From Gnetum montanum (lineage: Eukaryota > Streptophyta > Gnetopsida > Gnetales > Gnetaceae): a DNA stretch of 64,000 nucleotides. The notes beneath the pieces were generated by a model, which did not search any database, was not told where the DNA came from, and was given only the letters and a program-made list of their open reading frames with translations. The stretch is taken from assembly GCA_015680685.1 (NCBI GenBank), contig MNCI01000150.1:20760-84759 (forward strand). The letters run 5' to 3'. This document shows positions 37,285 through 48,957 of this stretch, in pieces. The position numbers and the translations under genes are program-made. The first letter of the stretch is position 1; each line of letters starts with the position of its first letter.

Positions 37285-38506
37285 TGTACCGTCTGAAATC
37301 GTTGGTCTCCGGCTGGAAGGAAACAGAAACCGGGGGATCACCAGACACGCACAGAAGACCCTACCTTCGCCTGAGGGCAAGTTGGAATTAACGAAGGCAG
37401 AGTACCTTGAGTGGTCCGCACGCGGATTAGGCAAGGATTTCCCCAAACGTACACCGAAGTGTTATACGCTGGGTTATATGCAAACGGCGTAACAGGCATA
37501 AAGCGGAGCGTAAACAATGTAACTGATGTGAACGGAACGTAAACATAAAAGAGCGTAAATAGTATACATGCAACAATTAATGCAAACTGTAACAGATTTT
37601 AGGAAGAAAATGTAACAATGGTATTTCAAAATGAGAGTTACAATGCATCGGTCTAACGCAGTTGTGGCTTTGACACAAGGTAGACGAGTAGCCCCGATGG
37701 ATGCAGGGATGACTGTGGGTTGGTTCAAACTGTAGGCTCAACGTACAGGGTTGTCTAGCGTACAAGGTTCTCTGCTCTGGTTCCCAGCGTCTCTATTTTT
37801 CGCTCTGGTTTTCTTAAAATTGCCGACCGCCTTTGTGCTAGTGAAAAATTAGGGTTTTTATACAGATTTTAACGTTAGACATGGGTTGGGTGACATGTGG
37901 TGCGTTGAACAGGTGCGAAAGAATAAAATTTACAAGTATACAACATATTACATTTGTTGGGCATATACGCTGGGCATGGAGGGCGTATATGCTAGATGTT
38001 CTGGGCGTATACGTTGTGGATGCTGGGCGTATACGTTGATGGTTTCTTTGTTCATGAGTTGATGCCTCGTACTAAATCTTGCTCTGCAGTGCTATTTCTA
38101 GGTCATCTTCGGGGGTTGCTCGTCGGGCGTATACATCAGTTGTACCTGCTGAGTGTACACGTGAGGCATCTACGTTGGGCGTATACGTTGAGTATGTACG
38201 CTGAGGATGCAATCTGGGACGTATATGCTGGGCGTATATGCTGTGAGCATCGGGCGTATACGTTGGGCATATACGCTGAGAATACATACTTAGTGTAAAA
38301 TAAGTATTTCAAGCTCCGAAGTTGCCAGGTTTGGTAGCAGATGTTGTCGTGGTCGTCTGTGGGTCCCAGGGACCTGCTTCTTGTTGAGTTCAACTCCGCT
38401 TGAAGCTATCTGCAGGGCCCTCAAGCTTCAGCCATGTTGAGGAACGTCATGACTTAGCCCAGTTCTTGTTGGAGAAGTACTAAGCTCGAAATTTTATGGT
38501 GTTTCA
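37285..38506 (-). mobile_element. LTR b of family T (3' LTR of one unit, 5' LTR of the next)
   Basis: The minus-strand LTR begins TGAAACACCATAAAATTT (38506) and ends GGTACA (37285), about 1.22 kb, with TG..CA ends. The U3 holds a GTATAC palindrome array (37975-38285). The promoter TATAAAAAC is the complement of 37854-37862, directly followed by the telo-box AAACCCTAA. It is flanked on one side by a polypurine tract (CAAAGAGAGGCCAA, complement of 38507-38520) and on the other by a PBS and gag, so it serves both neighbouring units. Confidence 0.85.
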
Positions 38507-38520
38507 TTGGCCTCTCTTTG
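38507..38520 (-). other. Polypurine tract, family T
   Basis: The minus strand CAAAGAGAGGCCAA directly precedes the LTR start TGAAAC. This is the expected plus-strand primer site. Confidence 0.65.
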
Positions 38521-39570
38521 TTAACGCTTGGAGGAATCGACCCGAGAAGCATTGACAAAGAAGTGCAAAACACCACAAGCAACTCGATAAAGACTTTGTC
38601 CTTTGCCACTTGACTAGACATCATCGTACCGTGTTCAGTAGTACATGGAATTGCAGGAAATGGAATTTGTATCTGATAGAGAAAGGAAAACTGTGGGGAT
38701 TGGGAACTGATCAAGGGATTGTGCTTGGTAAAGGGGATGCGCTGGTGTGTATCGTGCTGATCGTTGTCAATAGCCATTATTTAGCAGATTCGAAATCAAG
38801 ACATGCGATGTGCGTCCTTTAGCGGAACAAAAACTCTTGGTATTGTCCAAGAGGACTTGTTGGCGAGACCAAAGCCACGTGATGATGTGTTGCATTCTTT
38901 AGAGGAATAGGGCCTTTGTTTAGTGTTTTAGGGGGAACCTATTGGTGGAGAGCCAAAGCCATGCAACTGGATGTTTCTTGATTGTTTTAGACATGAGCGT
39001 GTGCTCTTGAAGCAACTACCGTCCCGTTTTGTGTTTTATATGGGAAGGGACAATAATTTTTTTTAAGAAGAAGCTTTGTTTTAATCTTGTACTCATGCTC
39101 AAGTGCTATGTTGTGTGTTGCAACTGCTTCAAAGTGTTACAGTGTGCAATAGCATGCTCAAAGTTTCGAGTGTACTGAGTGTATCAGGGGTGTGGCTGAG
39201 TAGAGTATGTTGATGAATAGATAGGAAGTGTACCGAGGAGTGGGGATGTACTAGTGAATGGCTTGATTTAGTCTTGCCACATGTGCTATGAACAACATCT
39301 CACCTTGCTACTGATGATGAAGTGCATTCTTGTACGAACACCTCTGAGTGTCATCCTGCAAACACAACTCCAAGAAGACAAGAAAACCATGAGTGAATAA
39401 GCAAGCTTAGACTTAAAATAGCTACTGATGAAACGAAGGCATCGGATGAGAGTTCAAGCACTGTATATGAATGGCGGCAATGTTGGTAGGATCGGCAGAT
39501 GGCGAGCGATGCAGCGATTCTGATGAAGTTTGAATGCAACCATAGATTGAAGAACCAGAGATGAAATTGC
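38521..39570 (-). mobile_element. 3' untranslated region of family T, no gene seen
   Basis: It lies between the integrase array and the polypurine tract. Only short open stretches exist on either strand and none resembles a known protein. Confidence 0.5.
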
Positions 39571-39940
39571 CAGTTTATAGTCTTAGCAGACTATCATGGG
39601 TTAGTTTTATGTCATAACTCGTTGGACATTGCCCGTTTAGCATCATGGCGGATGGTACATTGCCAGTTTCTAGTCTTGGCGGACCGTGAAGAGGCAAATC
39701 AGTTTATAGTCTTAGCGGACTCTAACAAGTGAGACTGTGGCAGTTTATTGTCATATTGGATGGGTGTTAGTTTATTATCATTGTAGATGTTGTGTGGTAT
39801 CAGTTTACTGTCATGATGCTAGGACGAACTGTGGTATCAGTTTTAAGTCATGATTCCAGGACTGCTCTATGGTATCAGTTTACCGTCATGATTCCAGGAC
39901 GAGCTGTGGTATCAGTTTATAGTCGTGATGCCAGGACTCG
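39571..39940. repeat. Tandem array R3 after integrase
   Basis: About eleven units of 26-41 bases with the core CAGTTTA(T/C)(A/C)GTC(A/T)T followed by GGAC. Early units read CAGTTTATAGTCTTAGCGGAC; later ones TGGTATCAGTTTACCGTCATG. Same motif logic as arrays R1 and R2. Confidence 0.85.
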
Positions 39941-39959
39941 CACGTACCTAAGCCTGTAC

Positions 39960-42900
39960 TCAAATATGGAACGGTTTCAAGAACAAGTGATTAGTAGGAT
40001 TTGCGAGCTCATTTCCTTCCATATCAACTAACTTGAATGCCCTGTTGTTGTATGCTTTGGTGACCAAGTAGGGCCCTTCCCAGTTGGCAAGGAATTTGTT
40101 CGGGTGTTCCCGAATGGCTTTAAGTACAAGGTCATCTTCTTTGATGGGATGCTTATGAATGTCGTGCCAATGGTGTTGTCGTTGCTATTTTTGGTACCAC
40201 TCGATCTGATCGAGTGCACGTATGCGTTCCTCCTCCACCGAGTCCAGGTCAATGATGCGTAGGTCATTGTTTTGCTCTTCATCAAGGAGTCCAGAGAGTG
40301 TGATCCTTAAAGATTGTACCTGTAATTCCAAGGGTAAAACAGCTTTTGAACCGTAAACAAGACTATATGGCGTTTTACCTGTTGAAGTCCAATGCGTAGT
40401 ACGATATGCCCACAATGCGTATATCAACTGTTTGTGCCACCTTTTCTTGCTTTGGGTAAGCATTCTCTTAAGTATTGTAATGATTGTTTTGTTGGTGGCC
40501 TCTGCTTGCCCATTGCTCTGAGGGTAGTAAGGGGATGAAAATGAGTTTTTGATCCCCAGGCTTTCACATAAGGTTTTGGTTTCGGCACTACTAAATTGTG
40601 GCCCATTGTTAGTGATGATGGTCATGGGAATGCCAAAACGGGTTACAATATTTTCGAGAATGAAGTTGCATACATGTTTAGATGTGGTCTTTCAAAGGGG
40701 CACAACTTCTACCCATTTCGTGAAATATTCTGTTGCGGTTATGATGAAACTATGCCCTGCAGAAGATGAGGGTGTTATTGGTCTAATAAGGTCCAACCCC
40801 CACTTTTGAAAGGGCCACGTGATTTGTGCTATATGCAACTCATTTGGTGGGACATGGATTAGATTACTATGTCTTTGATAGGTACTGCATGTTTTAACCT
40901 TGGAGAGACAATCATACTCCATGTGTGGCCAATAATAGCCTAGACGTCTTGTCTTTGTTGCCATTGCTTTTGGTGCTATGTGTCCTCTGCATAGTCTGTC
41001 GTGTACTTTCTCAATGATGGTTTGGGCGTCAGTACTACCAACGCATGTTAGCAATATGCCTTTGTAGGATCGACGACAAAACATGTCCCCTACCAGTGCG
41101 TATTTCCTAGAACGTTTTCATACCGCATCTTTTTGTGCATTCGTTAAGTGTTGCGGTGTTTCACCGCGTAGGAGGTACTCTTTTATGTCATCATACCATT
41201 CTATCGCGTGTGTTTTACTAATGGACGCAATTGGCAACGTATCAGGAGTATCAGTTATTGGTTTGGCACAACTGATTATGGAGCTTGGTAATGTATGGAA
41301 CATGTCAGGTGATATCTTTAATGCTAAGGTGACCAGTGCGTCTGCGATGGTATTATCATTTCTAGAGACGTGTTGCACATCAATGTTTTCGAATCGCTTC
41401 ATTAAGTGTTTGCCAAGTCACAGTATGGTTGTAAATGTTGCGTTTTGCATGTATAAATATCTGTGACTTGGTTCAAAACCAGTTGTGGGTCTCCTTTGAC
41501 CACTAGTCATGTGATGTCTAAAGCTAGTGCTACCACGAGTCCTCTAAGGAGACCTTTGTACTCTGCTATGTTGTTGGTACAACAAAAATTGAAACGATAA
41601 GCAAAGGGTCTGATCTCCCTAGAGGGATAGGTGATGACAGCGGCAACACTTCCCCCTTGAGAGGTGGATGCTCCATCAAAGTTTAGAATGACGTCGTAGT
41701 CATTGGGTACTATGTCTATTGCGCTTATATTTTCATCCGGGAATTCTAGCTCTATCGTTGCTTGATCGTGCATTAGTGACGTGGGCATTTGATTTGCTAT
41801 GGCTTGACCCTTAACTGATGATTGCGCTATGTAATGTAGGTCAAACTCGGCTATCATGGCTTTCCAACAGGCTATCTGACTTGTCTCATAAATATTTCCG
41901 ATGATGGCTTTGAGTACATTATCATTGCAGATTATGTTAACTTGATTACAGAAGAGGTAATGTCTAGAGAAAAGACCAAAGCTAAACATGACTTCTTCAC
42001 CTCATTATACTTTTTCTCGTGGGCAACTAATGCATGACTTAAATAATAGACAGGGACTTCGGTTCCATCATTTTATTTCTGGCAAAGCATAGACGTGATT
42101 GATGAATCCGAAGTGGCGAGGTAGATGTAAAATGGTTTATCATTTTGAGGTGGATAAACTGTGGGTAATCGGGCAAGTGCCATTTTAATATTATCGAATG
42201 CTTCTTAGCACTGAGGAGTCCATTCAAAATTGACGTTCTTGCATAACAAGTGATTCATAGGTTTTAATTTGTCTGTTAGTTTTTCTATGAACCTTCTAAT
42301 GAACTGTAATCTACCTTGTAGGCCTCAAAGTTTGGTAAGGCTGCCAGGTGGTTTTAAGTTTGTTATGGCCTTAACTTTATCAGGGTCTACCTGTATCCCT
42401 GCTTCCGAGGCTATGAATCTAAGCATTTTGCTTATTTTGACGCCGAAGATGCATTTCTTTGGGTTAAGTCTCAGTTCATATTTTAAACAACGTTTTAGTA
42501 ATAAGTCAAGACCTTGTACATGTTGTTTCGATGTCTTCAATTTAACCACAATGTCGTCCACATAGTCGTTGAGCGAGTGTAACATGTAATCGCTAAAAAT
42601 GAATGTCATGGCCCTCTGATATGTGGCCCCAGCGTTCTTGAGACCAAAGGGCATCATTGTATAACAAAAGGTTCCCCATGGTGTCATAAAAGTAGTCCGG
42701 AGCTGGTGTTCCAGGTTAATGCGTATTTGGTTGTATCCTGAGAAACCATCCATAAAAGATAATAGGGCATGCCCAACGGTTGAGTCAACAAGTTGATTAA
42801 TGCTAGGTAGGGGAAAATCATCTTTTATGGTTGCAACGTTTAGATCCCAGAAGTCAATGCATAAGCGAATACTTCCGTTCTTTTTCGGGACGATGAACAT

Positions 42901-43516
42901 GTTGGATACCCAATCGGCATAATTGACAGCCCGAATGAAACCAACCTGATAAAGCTTGGTGATCTCATTGCGAACTACCAATGCCACCTCAGGTTTAAAC
43001 TTTCATGCTTTTTACTTCACTGGCCTCAATTTTGGATCAAGGATAATATAATGCTGGACGATTCGAGGGTCCAATCCAGGCATGTCCGTGTATGACCAAG
43101 CGAATGCATTTATGTTGTCCCTAAGCACATCCTCTATGTCTTTGGCCAGTTGAGGTTGCAATAATGTACTTAGTTTTAATATTTTAATTTCTCCATCGGG
43201 CATGGCGATGGGGGTTTCGGTCAATGGGTCTTCGGTGATGTTTTCAGCTTCTATGTCAAGGGGCTTTGTCATACCTTTGTAGTTATCTATTGTTTGCTAT
43301 GTTGAGGCTATGCCTGCGTCGTCCACTGATAAACTTAAATGGATGAGATTTATGTCGATGTCCCTTGCGATCTTTCCGTGCGGCCCATCGATGATTAACG
43401 GTGCGGATAAATGCTGATAATCCATTGGGCTTGCTCTTGCTAATGAACAGAGAGCAGAATGAGCTAACAGGTATTATTCCATGTTTTCTGGTAGCGTAAG
43501 TCGTGTGTACATGCAT
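39960..43516 (-). pseudogene. Pol (RT, dual RNase H, integrase), family T (Tat lineage)
   Basis: In minus-strand order: an N-terminal segment with FAWSYTDMPGLDPRIVQH (43050-43110), RT (42990-42330) with VPKKNGSIRLCIDFWDLN, TPWGTFCYTMMPFGLKNAGATYQ and an intact YVDD box, a first RNase H (about 42280-41960, PVYYLSHAL, YNEVKKSCLALVF), and a second archaeal-type RNase H (about 41700-41340, LNFDGASTSQGGS, NNIAEYKGLLRGL). The double RNase H marks the Tat/Ogre/Retand group. Integrase (41084-39960) has an H..H..CxxC-type zinc region (KTCSTYQRH), WGLDLIRPI, TNNGPQFSS (Asp to Asn) and NGQAEATNK, then a C-terminal WEGPYLVTKAYN tail. It is broken by a few stops only. It does not follow the protease directly: about 5.8 kb containing the antisense gene separates them. 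Confidence 0.85.
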
Positions 43517-43520
43517 GGTG

Positions 43521-43602
43521 GTGGTTTATCGTCACATCGGGACGCATGGTAGTTTAAGGCCTTACCGGGCCATGATGGCAGTTTAAGGCCATACCGGGCC
43601 GA
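43521..43602. repeat. Tandem array R2 before pol
   Basis: Three units: GTTTATCGTCACATCGGGAC, then two of GTTTAAGGCC(T/A)TACCGGGCC. It is the same family as array R1 and marks the start of the pol block. Confidence 0.75.
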
Positions 43603-43704
43603 ATGTTTATCATAGAATTTGCATAGGAGAGTCTGCGCCAAAATGTTCGGTGTGGACTTCTGAGTTTAGTTTACAAGGGAATGAGGATGTGGTAGTATTT
43701 ATTT

Positions 43705-43860
43705 TGTTTTAAATATATATATATATTCTTTTTATATTTTTGAACGAATTTTGATAAAAATGAGTAAAGAAAAAGGTAAAAAAGAGGCAAACTGCAAGGC
43801 GGCGGCGGTGGCGGCGGAGTGCTATATAAAGGGGAGGGGTGTCATTTGTAAACATTGTAA
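43705..43860 (+). promoter_or_regulatory. Promoter of the antisense gene, head-to-head with pol
   Basis: A TATA box CTATATAAAGGGG (TATATAAA at 43823-43830) follows a GGC-rich stretch, as in strong plant Pol II promoters, so transcription should start near 43855. An (AT)-rich block at 43708-43735 (TTAAATATATATATATATTC) could act as a TATA element for the opposite strand, toward pol, which begins about 200 bases away. Confidence 0.5.
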
Positions 43861-43864
43861 ACCA

Positions 43865-44930
43865 GAAGCAAGCGTAGACAGTGAGCGTAAGTGTAGTGAA
43901 CATAAGCATAAGCGTAAACCACTAAACCCTGAGCATAAGCGTAAACCCCAAACCTTGAGCGTAAGCGTAGATCATAGAGGTCAAAGCGTCAACGTAGACA
44001 TCCCAACTCAGCGTGAGCGTAGGGATTCCAACTCAGCGTAGAGGCTCAGCGTGAGCGTAGAGGTCAAAACGTCGACGTAGAGACTCAGACCCCAGCGTAA
44101 AGGCTCAGCGTAGGCGTGAGTAGTTTCGACCCTCAGCGTAAACCTGTCAATCCCAACGTAGAGGACGCCGAGATGGGCAAAGGCAAGGAAGTGGAAGGCC
44201 AGGGGAGGAAGGGACCTGACCTGACCTTCGCGGAGGAGAGCGAGGCCATGCTACAGTGTCTGCCCAGGCCAAGGGGTCCATCGTGGCCTGGATCATCACA
44301 CATGTAGGCTCTAATCCTGCCTCTGTTAGTTATTTTCATCTATACATGTTTCGTAGCGTAGACAGTCTCGGTAGCGTAGAGGGCGTCGGTGTATACACCC
44401 GGCATAGAGAGTTAGCGTAGAGGGTTTCGGCGTATACGCCCAGCATAGACAGATAGTGTAGAGGGTTTCTATACGCTGAGCGTATACTGTACATAGTCTA
44501 AGTTGTCTGTAGTGTAATCTATTTTGTCAATGTAGAGCGTAAATGATTTTACCAGCATGAAGTATAGGTGATTTTATTAGTATGAAGCATGGACGATTTT
44601 CACAGCGTATACGCTGACTGTTTACATAGTTTCCAGCGTAAACTGTTTACACAGTGTTCAGCGTAGATTGTTTACATGGCGTTCAGCGTAGACTATTTAC
44701 ACGGCGTTCAGCGTAGACTGTTTACACAGTGTTCAGCGTAGACTATTTACACTGTTCAGCGTAAACTGTTTACACAGCGTATACACTGAAGGCTTTTACG
44801 ACGTATACGCCGAGGGTTTTTACGGTGTATACGTTGAGGGTTTTCACGACGTATACACTGAGCGAAAATGGTTCTTGGCAGCGTATACGCCGAGTTAGGT
44901 AGTGTATACGCCGAGCGTAAATAGTTGGTA
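43865..44930 (+). repeat. GCGTA/GTATAC array in exon 1 and intron 1 of the antisense gene
   Basis: Dozens of short units: AGCGTAAACC and CAGCGTAGAG (43870-44150), then GGCGTATACGCC, CAGCGTATACGCTG and CAGCGTAGACTGTTTACAC (44350-44915). GCGTATACGC is a perfect palindrome. The same vocabulary fills the family T LTR U3 and the gag leader, so sense and antisense control regions share one motif. Confidence 0.85.
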
Positions 44931-47900
44931 ATTTTTTTTCTTAGTGTTGGCCTATAATATGAAATTTTGTTTTTCGTGTCATTTTCATGTATGGCTGATT
45001 TGCCATGGCATTTTGGTTGCTTGCAGGGACACTGAACCTTTTCTCCTAGTGGTTGAGCTAGTGGGGGTACTGATGTGGTTTGGCCTAATTAAGGCTGATG
45101 AACCTACCCTGGATCTGACTATTGACAACAATGGGATTTGGTTCAGAGAAGGGGCTTGTGAATTCTTAGCCTTCATGTTGGACAGGTTTAAGGTGGTTGT
45201 CTGGTCGCATGTGAGCGAACAAGTGGCACGAAGCGTGCTTGAGGCGATGTTGTAGAGAGCCTCGGAGGGTGTCGCGGTCTTCATGGAAGACATTGACGAG
45301 GGGCCACTTGTAACTGAGGACGATTCTTCCAGCGGGCCCAGGTCTACATGCCCATTAGCTCGCGTGTGGGCCCACTTGCCGCGAGGGCATGATTATCTGA
45401 ACAACACTCTATGTTTAGCTGCGGGCACCCACACGTTGTTCTAGAACCCTCCTGGCACAGTGTACCAGGTGGATAGGTAGGGTCGTTTAAGCTTGTTGTT
45501 TCTGTTTTTTATGTCATTTGGCATTTGCTTCTGTATTGACAAACATTCTTTTGCAGGCCCTAAGTTAACCCAGACGGAACATACATTGAGGATGATGGGC
45601 TTGCTCTAGCTCGTACTGCTCTAGAGACCTTTATGGCAGGTCCCACCCTTTGTGGAGCTGTATTAGCTCAAACCAAGGGTGATATCGTCCACTTCCACAA
45701 ACGGTTCTCTAGAGCATTTGCACTGTGCAAAGCTTGTGGATGGTTGCATAGAGATTGGTCGCATAAGGGACCAATTTTTCCTCGTGACTTTGACTTGGGT
45801 AGCACATCTAAGTCCACAATTGAAGGTAAATGACAGTATTTTCTAGATGGGTTAACATGTTTGTTCAACTGCTAGGGGTTATATTGATGTAATGGTTTCA
45901 AATTGTATCTTCAGTTGATGTCCCTCCTGGCGGAGACCCTGTTACAACAGGGCAAACTGAGACTAACCTGTTAATGAAGTTCGGGGAGGTCAGTAAGGCT
46001 AAAAAATGGTTATGTACACACACCCCGCCATCCATCGCCCATTGTTTAAATGACACCGGCCTTATGGAGCTCTTTACGACCCCAAGCCCTGATGTGTCGA
46101 TAGCAGAAATGATCTGGATCGTGGATTCCTTCGACACGTCTATCTCTTACTACAGCACCCGGATTAAGGGTGTTAAGATAGTTTTCCATCTATCACCTAA
46201 ATTCTTTTCAAACCTGTTTGGTGTACTGGCGGATGGTATAAGTGTAGTTTTGGACAGGGCTCATAAAGAGCTCCATACAGTTCATGAATTAGAGAACTGG
46301 TTGGGCGTTGCCAAGGGTGCCAAGGGATTTCCTATGCAGAGGAAGTCAAAGGTTGAGGAGGTGAATGAATTATATCCTCTGTTTAGGGCACGGGTATTCC
46401 CTAAATCCCTTTCCCAGGTGCGGAGTCTTGGTGTTGAGGCTGTGCGTATTATGCGAACCGTCCTAGAAATCGGAATGCGTTATAACTGGGCCCAATTTTT
46501 GTTGTCGGGCCTTCACAAGGAGATAGTGCGATTGTGCTCAAATGTTGAGGCGCAGTCCCACTTTACCTTCGCCTTCTTTGCTGGTTATCTTCGCCGCTTA
46601 GCCGAGTTTCTGGTGGTTCGTGCGAACAACAAGTATGTTCTACGGGACCGAGGTCAATTATCCTGCCCGTGGATCAACCATTTGTTTGAAATAGCCAAGT
46701 CCCAGGATGCGCCCGAGGGAATTGATGAATCCATATCTATCACGACAGGGGGATCATCTGGTACCTCAATCCACACACGTGACAATGTGGGGTTGGAACC
46801 AGATGACGTGCCTTATACTGCGAAAAGAGTAGAATGGGTCATCAAAGAGACCATTGGCAAGGCCAAGTCGAAGTTGACAAAGCGTGAATGTTCAACAGAA
46901 GAGGCCTCAAATGTGGACGAGCCACGGGTTAAACGTATACGGTTCAAGATGCCCACTCGAGGTAAGTAAACTTAGTACACTTGTTGCTTTATGGTTTTTG
47001 TCTTATTCATAAATTTTACTTTGACCACTTACGTGCCACTGATGCCTTCAGACCTGACTCAAGAAGTGAGGAGGCAGGAATTAGAGACTATTATTGAAGA
47101 GGAGGAAACTACAATGGAGTTATTGACCAATGAGGAAGAGGCTGGCAAGGACCAGGTGGAAAAGACGGAGGAGCTACGGGAAGACACCACGGAGACTGAA
47201 CTGGTGGGTGACCAGAGTGGTGTTGATGAAATGTTCAGTAGCTTTCTCAAGGGAAGGTTGGACCTTGGCGACCCTCCAAACCCAGAAGGGGATAGGGAAC
47301 ACGGTATGTTTTCTTTTATTTTATTATGTTACTTCGTGAGTTGTTGTTTCCATGGTATTTTATTTTTATGTTTTCATTGCTTTCAGACGAAGGTAGTGAA
47401 ACCAGAACAATGCGACTGGACGTGCCCATGAAAACAGTTCCCCCTGAAAGGACCATGGAGGTTAGTCCGTCTCACACTCATGGGCCATTGACTTGGATAG
47501 AGATGCCAAGTAAAATGGATTTTGTGGCTGGTATCACTGAGGAAGTTGTTGAACGAATTCAGGAAGTCCACCCTGAGATAGGTATATATGTTTCGAATTG
47601 TTTGCAACTTTAGGGTTTCACACCTGATTTTTGTCGTTTTAGCGTTTGTTCTTTTCATGTGCATAGGTGCTAAACTGAGGTGGGATCCTTCTAAGACAGT
47701 TAGCATAGAGAGTTTACCCACATTATCCCCAAAAGTTGAGCAGGTGCCAAGGCCCGTTTATGACGAAGTGCAGAAGGTCTCGTTCACAACACCAAATCGC
47801 TATGGACTTGTAGGCGTTCCGTCGAACAATTGTGGTTACAAATTCAAACAAAGGAGAAGGAGGTTTTCGAGTTTTCAGTTGAGCGTGATGATCTCAAGGC

Positions 47901-48647
47901 TCGGTATGAGTTCGCCTCTGCTAAACTAAGTGGTGATCGCTCTTGGCGGACTTCCAAGGTCACGTATACTAGATACTGGAACCTACTTAATCACCACGTA
48001 TCACTAACACGGAGACTAGCGGAGCACAAGGCCCAGGTGGATCTGCTAAACCTCAAGTGCCAAGATTGGAAAGCTTTCACTTCCAAGGTACGCAAATGGG
48101 GTCAGGATGAAAAGAACCACAAGCATTACTATAAGAAATCCTTGAAGGAGGTATCGATTGAAAAGCGCCAACTCAAAATGTTTGTGGACGGTCTTGGTCT
48201 GCGCTCTACATTCGATACCTTTGCTCAAAACACAACTGTTGAGATGGAATCGCCTACAAGGGTGATTACAACTGCTTCTGGGGAGGTGTTTGTGGGTGAA
48301 TTCTCTTTAAAGCGTCCTACCTGGTCCACCGTTTACAAGGGGAAGGCCTTGATGGATGTCGACCTAGGCCTTGATGGGACCAATTGGACTAGTGTCTCAG
48401 AAGAGAAAATCCTTCACCGACTAGAATTCGGCTTAGGGGGGTCTCCTTCGGTAAGCATTTTATTATCCTAAAATTCGTTCACTAAATAATGTTTGAAGGT
48501 TTTCTCTTTTATCTTTATATTGATTGTTCCCTTTGCATTTTATAGGATCAAAGTGATGATGATGTTTAGGAAGCTGGCCCCAGTGGAGTGGGGGCTCATG
48601 ATGCTAGCGAGTCTAAAGGGGGTGATCCTCCTGTCCTTGATGTTTAG
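44173..48647 (+). pseudogene. Eight-exon antisense gene in family T: degenerate FCP1-like HAD domain plus helical C-terminus
   Basis: Inferred exons: 44173-44303, 45027-45476, 45557-45825, 45915-46961, 47052-47303, 47387-47581, 47667-48450, 48546-48647. Each junction is GT-AG and keeps the frame (exon 1 to 2 phase 2; the later acidic exons phase 1). Exons 2-3 resemble FCP1/NIF phosphatases: FLLVVELVGVLMWFGLIKA, WFREGACEFLAFMLDRFKVVVW, LARVWAHLP, NPPGTVYQVD, VNPDGTYIEDDGLALA. The catalytic acids are missing: DxD reads ExV and the DDS/T motif reads AAGT. Exon 4 is a 349-residue domain I do not recognise (WIVDSFDTSISYYSTRIKG). Exon 5 is acidic; exon 7 is charged and helix-prone. Stops at 45253, 45442, 45561 and 48567 and a frameshift near 47800 disable this copy. 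A captured host gene is possible, unproven. Confidence 0.6.
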
Positions 48648-48954
48648 CTTTTGTTGTGAAATTTTTTTTGACTCAAATTTATACCGAAATTGTAAATTGA
48701 GATGAATGAAACGAGTTAACTCTTGTACTTGTACATCATTTCATGTATAATTTTTTTTTGTTGATTTTGAGTTTAATTGAAAACATGACATGGAAATGTA
48801 AAATGTTCTAGTTTGTTTTCGTAGTTTAAGTGTAGTGCATGAATGTAATTATAAGTAGGACTAAAAGATAATTGCGCAAAAGGACAACATGACAATGCAG
48901 GCATAAATTCGAAGAGTGAATCGGAATTTGGGAGAAAAACGAAGTATAAGTGGA
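48648..48954 (+). other. 3' flank of the antisense gene
   Basis: It matches 32012-32318 closely, so it belongs to the family T unit. TGTACTTGTACATCATTTC near 48725 is a partly palindromic conserved stretch. It probably holds the antisense 3'UTR. Confidence 0.5.
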
Positions 48955-48957
48955 TGA

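Noticed and set aside
36850-38290. Regular short repeats that could suggest a CRISPR array
   Set aside because: Units are short, uneven and have no unique spacers of equal length; the DNA is nuclear plant with LTR elements.
46991-47431. A stand-alone protein gene starting at ATG 46991
   Set aside because: The ATG lies in intron 4 of the antisense gene; the real part is exon 5 (47052-47303), which continues the upstream frame through GT-AG junctions.
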